NCBI RefSeq assembly: GCF_900182955.1
Contig: NZ_FXUL01000009.1
Coordinates: forward strand, 1 to 64,000
From: Noviherbaspirillum suwonense
GTDB lineage: Bacteria > Pseudomonadota > Gammaproteobacteria > Burkholderiales > Burkholderiaceae_D
DNA: 64,000 nt
Direction of reading: 5' to 3'
Below, one piece after another: positions 63,464 to 64,000 of this stretch. Each line of letters starts with the position of its first letter. The stretch's first letter is position 1. The translations under genes and the position numbers were made by a program. The notes beneath the pieces were generated by a model, which saw only the letters and a program-made list of their open reading frames with translations, did no database searches and was not told the DNA's origin.

Positions 63464-64000
63464 CTAGACCGCGCAATAGCGCTCCTGTATTTCCTGGTCC
63501 GCAAGCAATTCGGCGGCAGTGCCGGTATGCACGATCTCGCCCTGGTCGAGGATGTAGGCCCGGTCGGAAATCGACAATGCCCGCTCGACATTCTGCTCGA
63601 CCAGCAGGATGGTCGTGCCGCGCTGCTTCAGGCGCAGGAACAGTTCGAACATCTCGTCGACGAGAATCGGCATGATGCCTTCCGACGGCTCGTCGAGCAG
63701 GATCATCTTCGGCCGCGCCATCATGGCCCGCGCGATCGCCAGCATCTGCTGCTCGCCGCCGGACATCGAGGTGCCTTCCTGGTGCAGCCGCTCCTTGAGG
63801 CGCGGAAAGGTCTCCGCGATCTCGTCGACCATCTCGGTCATGCGTCCGCGGTCCTTGCTGGCGATCAGCCCGAGTTCCAGGTTTTCCCTGACGGTCAGGC
63901 CGGGGACGATGCGCCTGTCCTCGGGGACATAGGCCAGGCCCATGTGGAAGCGGGTGTGCGGCGGCTGCATCAGGCATTCGTGGCCGTCGAACACCATGCT
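63464..64000 (-). CDS. livF: Branched-chain amino acid ABC transporter ATPase, C-terminal part (5' end outside window)
   Basis: The frame runs off the right edge, leaving 178 C-terminal residues. They show LAYVPEDRRIVPGLTVRENL, signature MSGGEQQMLAIARA, Walker B MILLDEPSEGI and the switch region ILLVEQNVERAL, the LivF pattern; Walker A lies outside the window. With LivG, LivH, LivM and LivK it imports branched-chain amino acids or related amides. It is followed by about 150 bases without a gene. Confidence 0.9.
   Translation of the reverse strand, partial: SMVFDGHECLMQPPHTRFHMGLAYVPEDRRIVPGLTVRENLELGLIASKDRGRMTEMVDEIAETFPRLKERLHQEGTSMSGGEQQMLAIARAMMARPKMILLDEPSEGIMPILVDEMFELFLRLKQRGTTILLVEQNVERALSISDRAYILDQGEIVHTGTAAELLADQEIQERYCAV

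Overview
The window is a dense, GC-rich bacterial chromosome segment carrying 54 protein genes that I can support, two of them cut by the window edges. I saw no tRNA, rRNA, CRISPR array, insertion sequence or prophage. Oxalate, glyoxylate and malonate catabolism, TRAP and NitT-type uptake, LysR-rich regulation and CheV/MCP chemotaxis suggest a betaproteobacterium of the Burkholderiales, plausibly Oxalobacteraceae. That placement is inferred from gene content, not from a marker gene.

Left part (1-16.4 kb), C1/C2 acid metabolism. The C-terminus of a formate dehydrogenase alpha subunit overlaps an HDAC-like deacetylase gene by ATGA. A DnaJ-zinc-finger mini-protein, an HPP-CBS membrane protein and a PAS-only protein follow. 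The minus strand carries frc and oxc (oxalate to formyl-CoA), with a CbbR-like LysR gene upstream. The oxc upstream region holds an FNR-type palindrome placed as in class II promoters and a perfect 16-bp inverted repeat. Next come a FAH-family hydrolase, a ketopantoate-reductase-like gene and an unknown gene. A LysR gene is divergent from gcl-hyi-glxR, the glycerate pathway from glyoxylate. Oxalate can thus yield formate for NADH, while glyoxylate goes to glycerate.

Middle (16.5-33.7 kb). An AT-richer orphan gene encodes a 907-residue LRR-like protein and looks like an insert between metabolic operons. A minus-strand acyl-CoA operon follows: two alpha/beta hydrolases, an acyl-CoA ligase and a FadB-like fusion enzyme. 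Then comes a complete malonate decarboxylase operon, matC-mdcACDEGBH, with a possible leader ORF and a candidate promoter and operator but no linked regulator.

Right-middle (33.7-54.8 kb). A cyclase-family enzyme lies downstream of a four-gene ABC exporter (ATPase, adaptor, outer-membrane factor, permease). A divergent cytochrome c has its own FNR-like box. An M20 peptidase and a GntR-led catabolic operon follow (NitT/TauT-type ABC importer, GMC oxidoreductase, enolase-superfamily enzyme). A TRAP transporter operon is divergent from a fused HyuA-HyuB hydantoinase/oxoprolinase, with a 26-bp palindrome between them.

Right end (54.8-64 kb). An orphan ankyrin-repeat protein with a long disordered N-terminus is followed by a REPIN-like inverted repeat pair, an MCP, CheV, two solute-binding proteins, an anchored LytR_C/SPOR-like protein and the 3' part of livF. 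The LRR and ankyrin genes are the best candidates for undescribed biology, possibly secreted effectors. Reading-frame and motif statements come directly from the sequence. Substrates of the two transporter-linked catabolic loci remain unknown.
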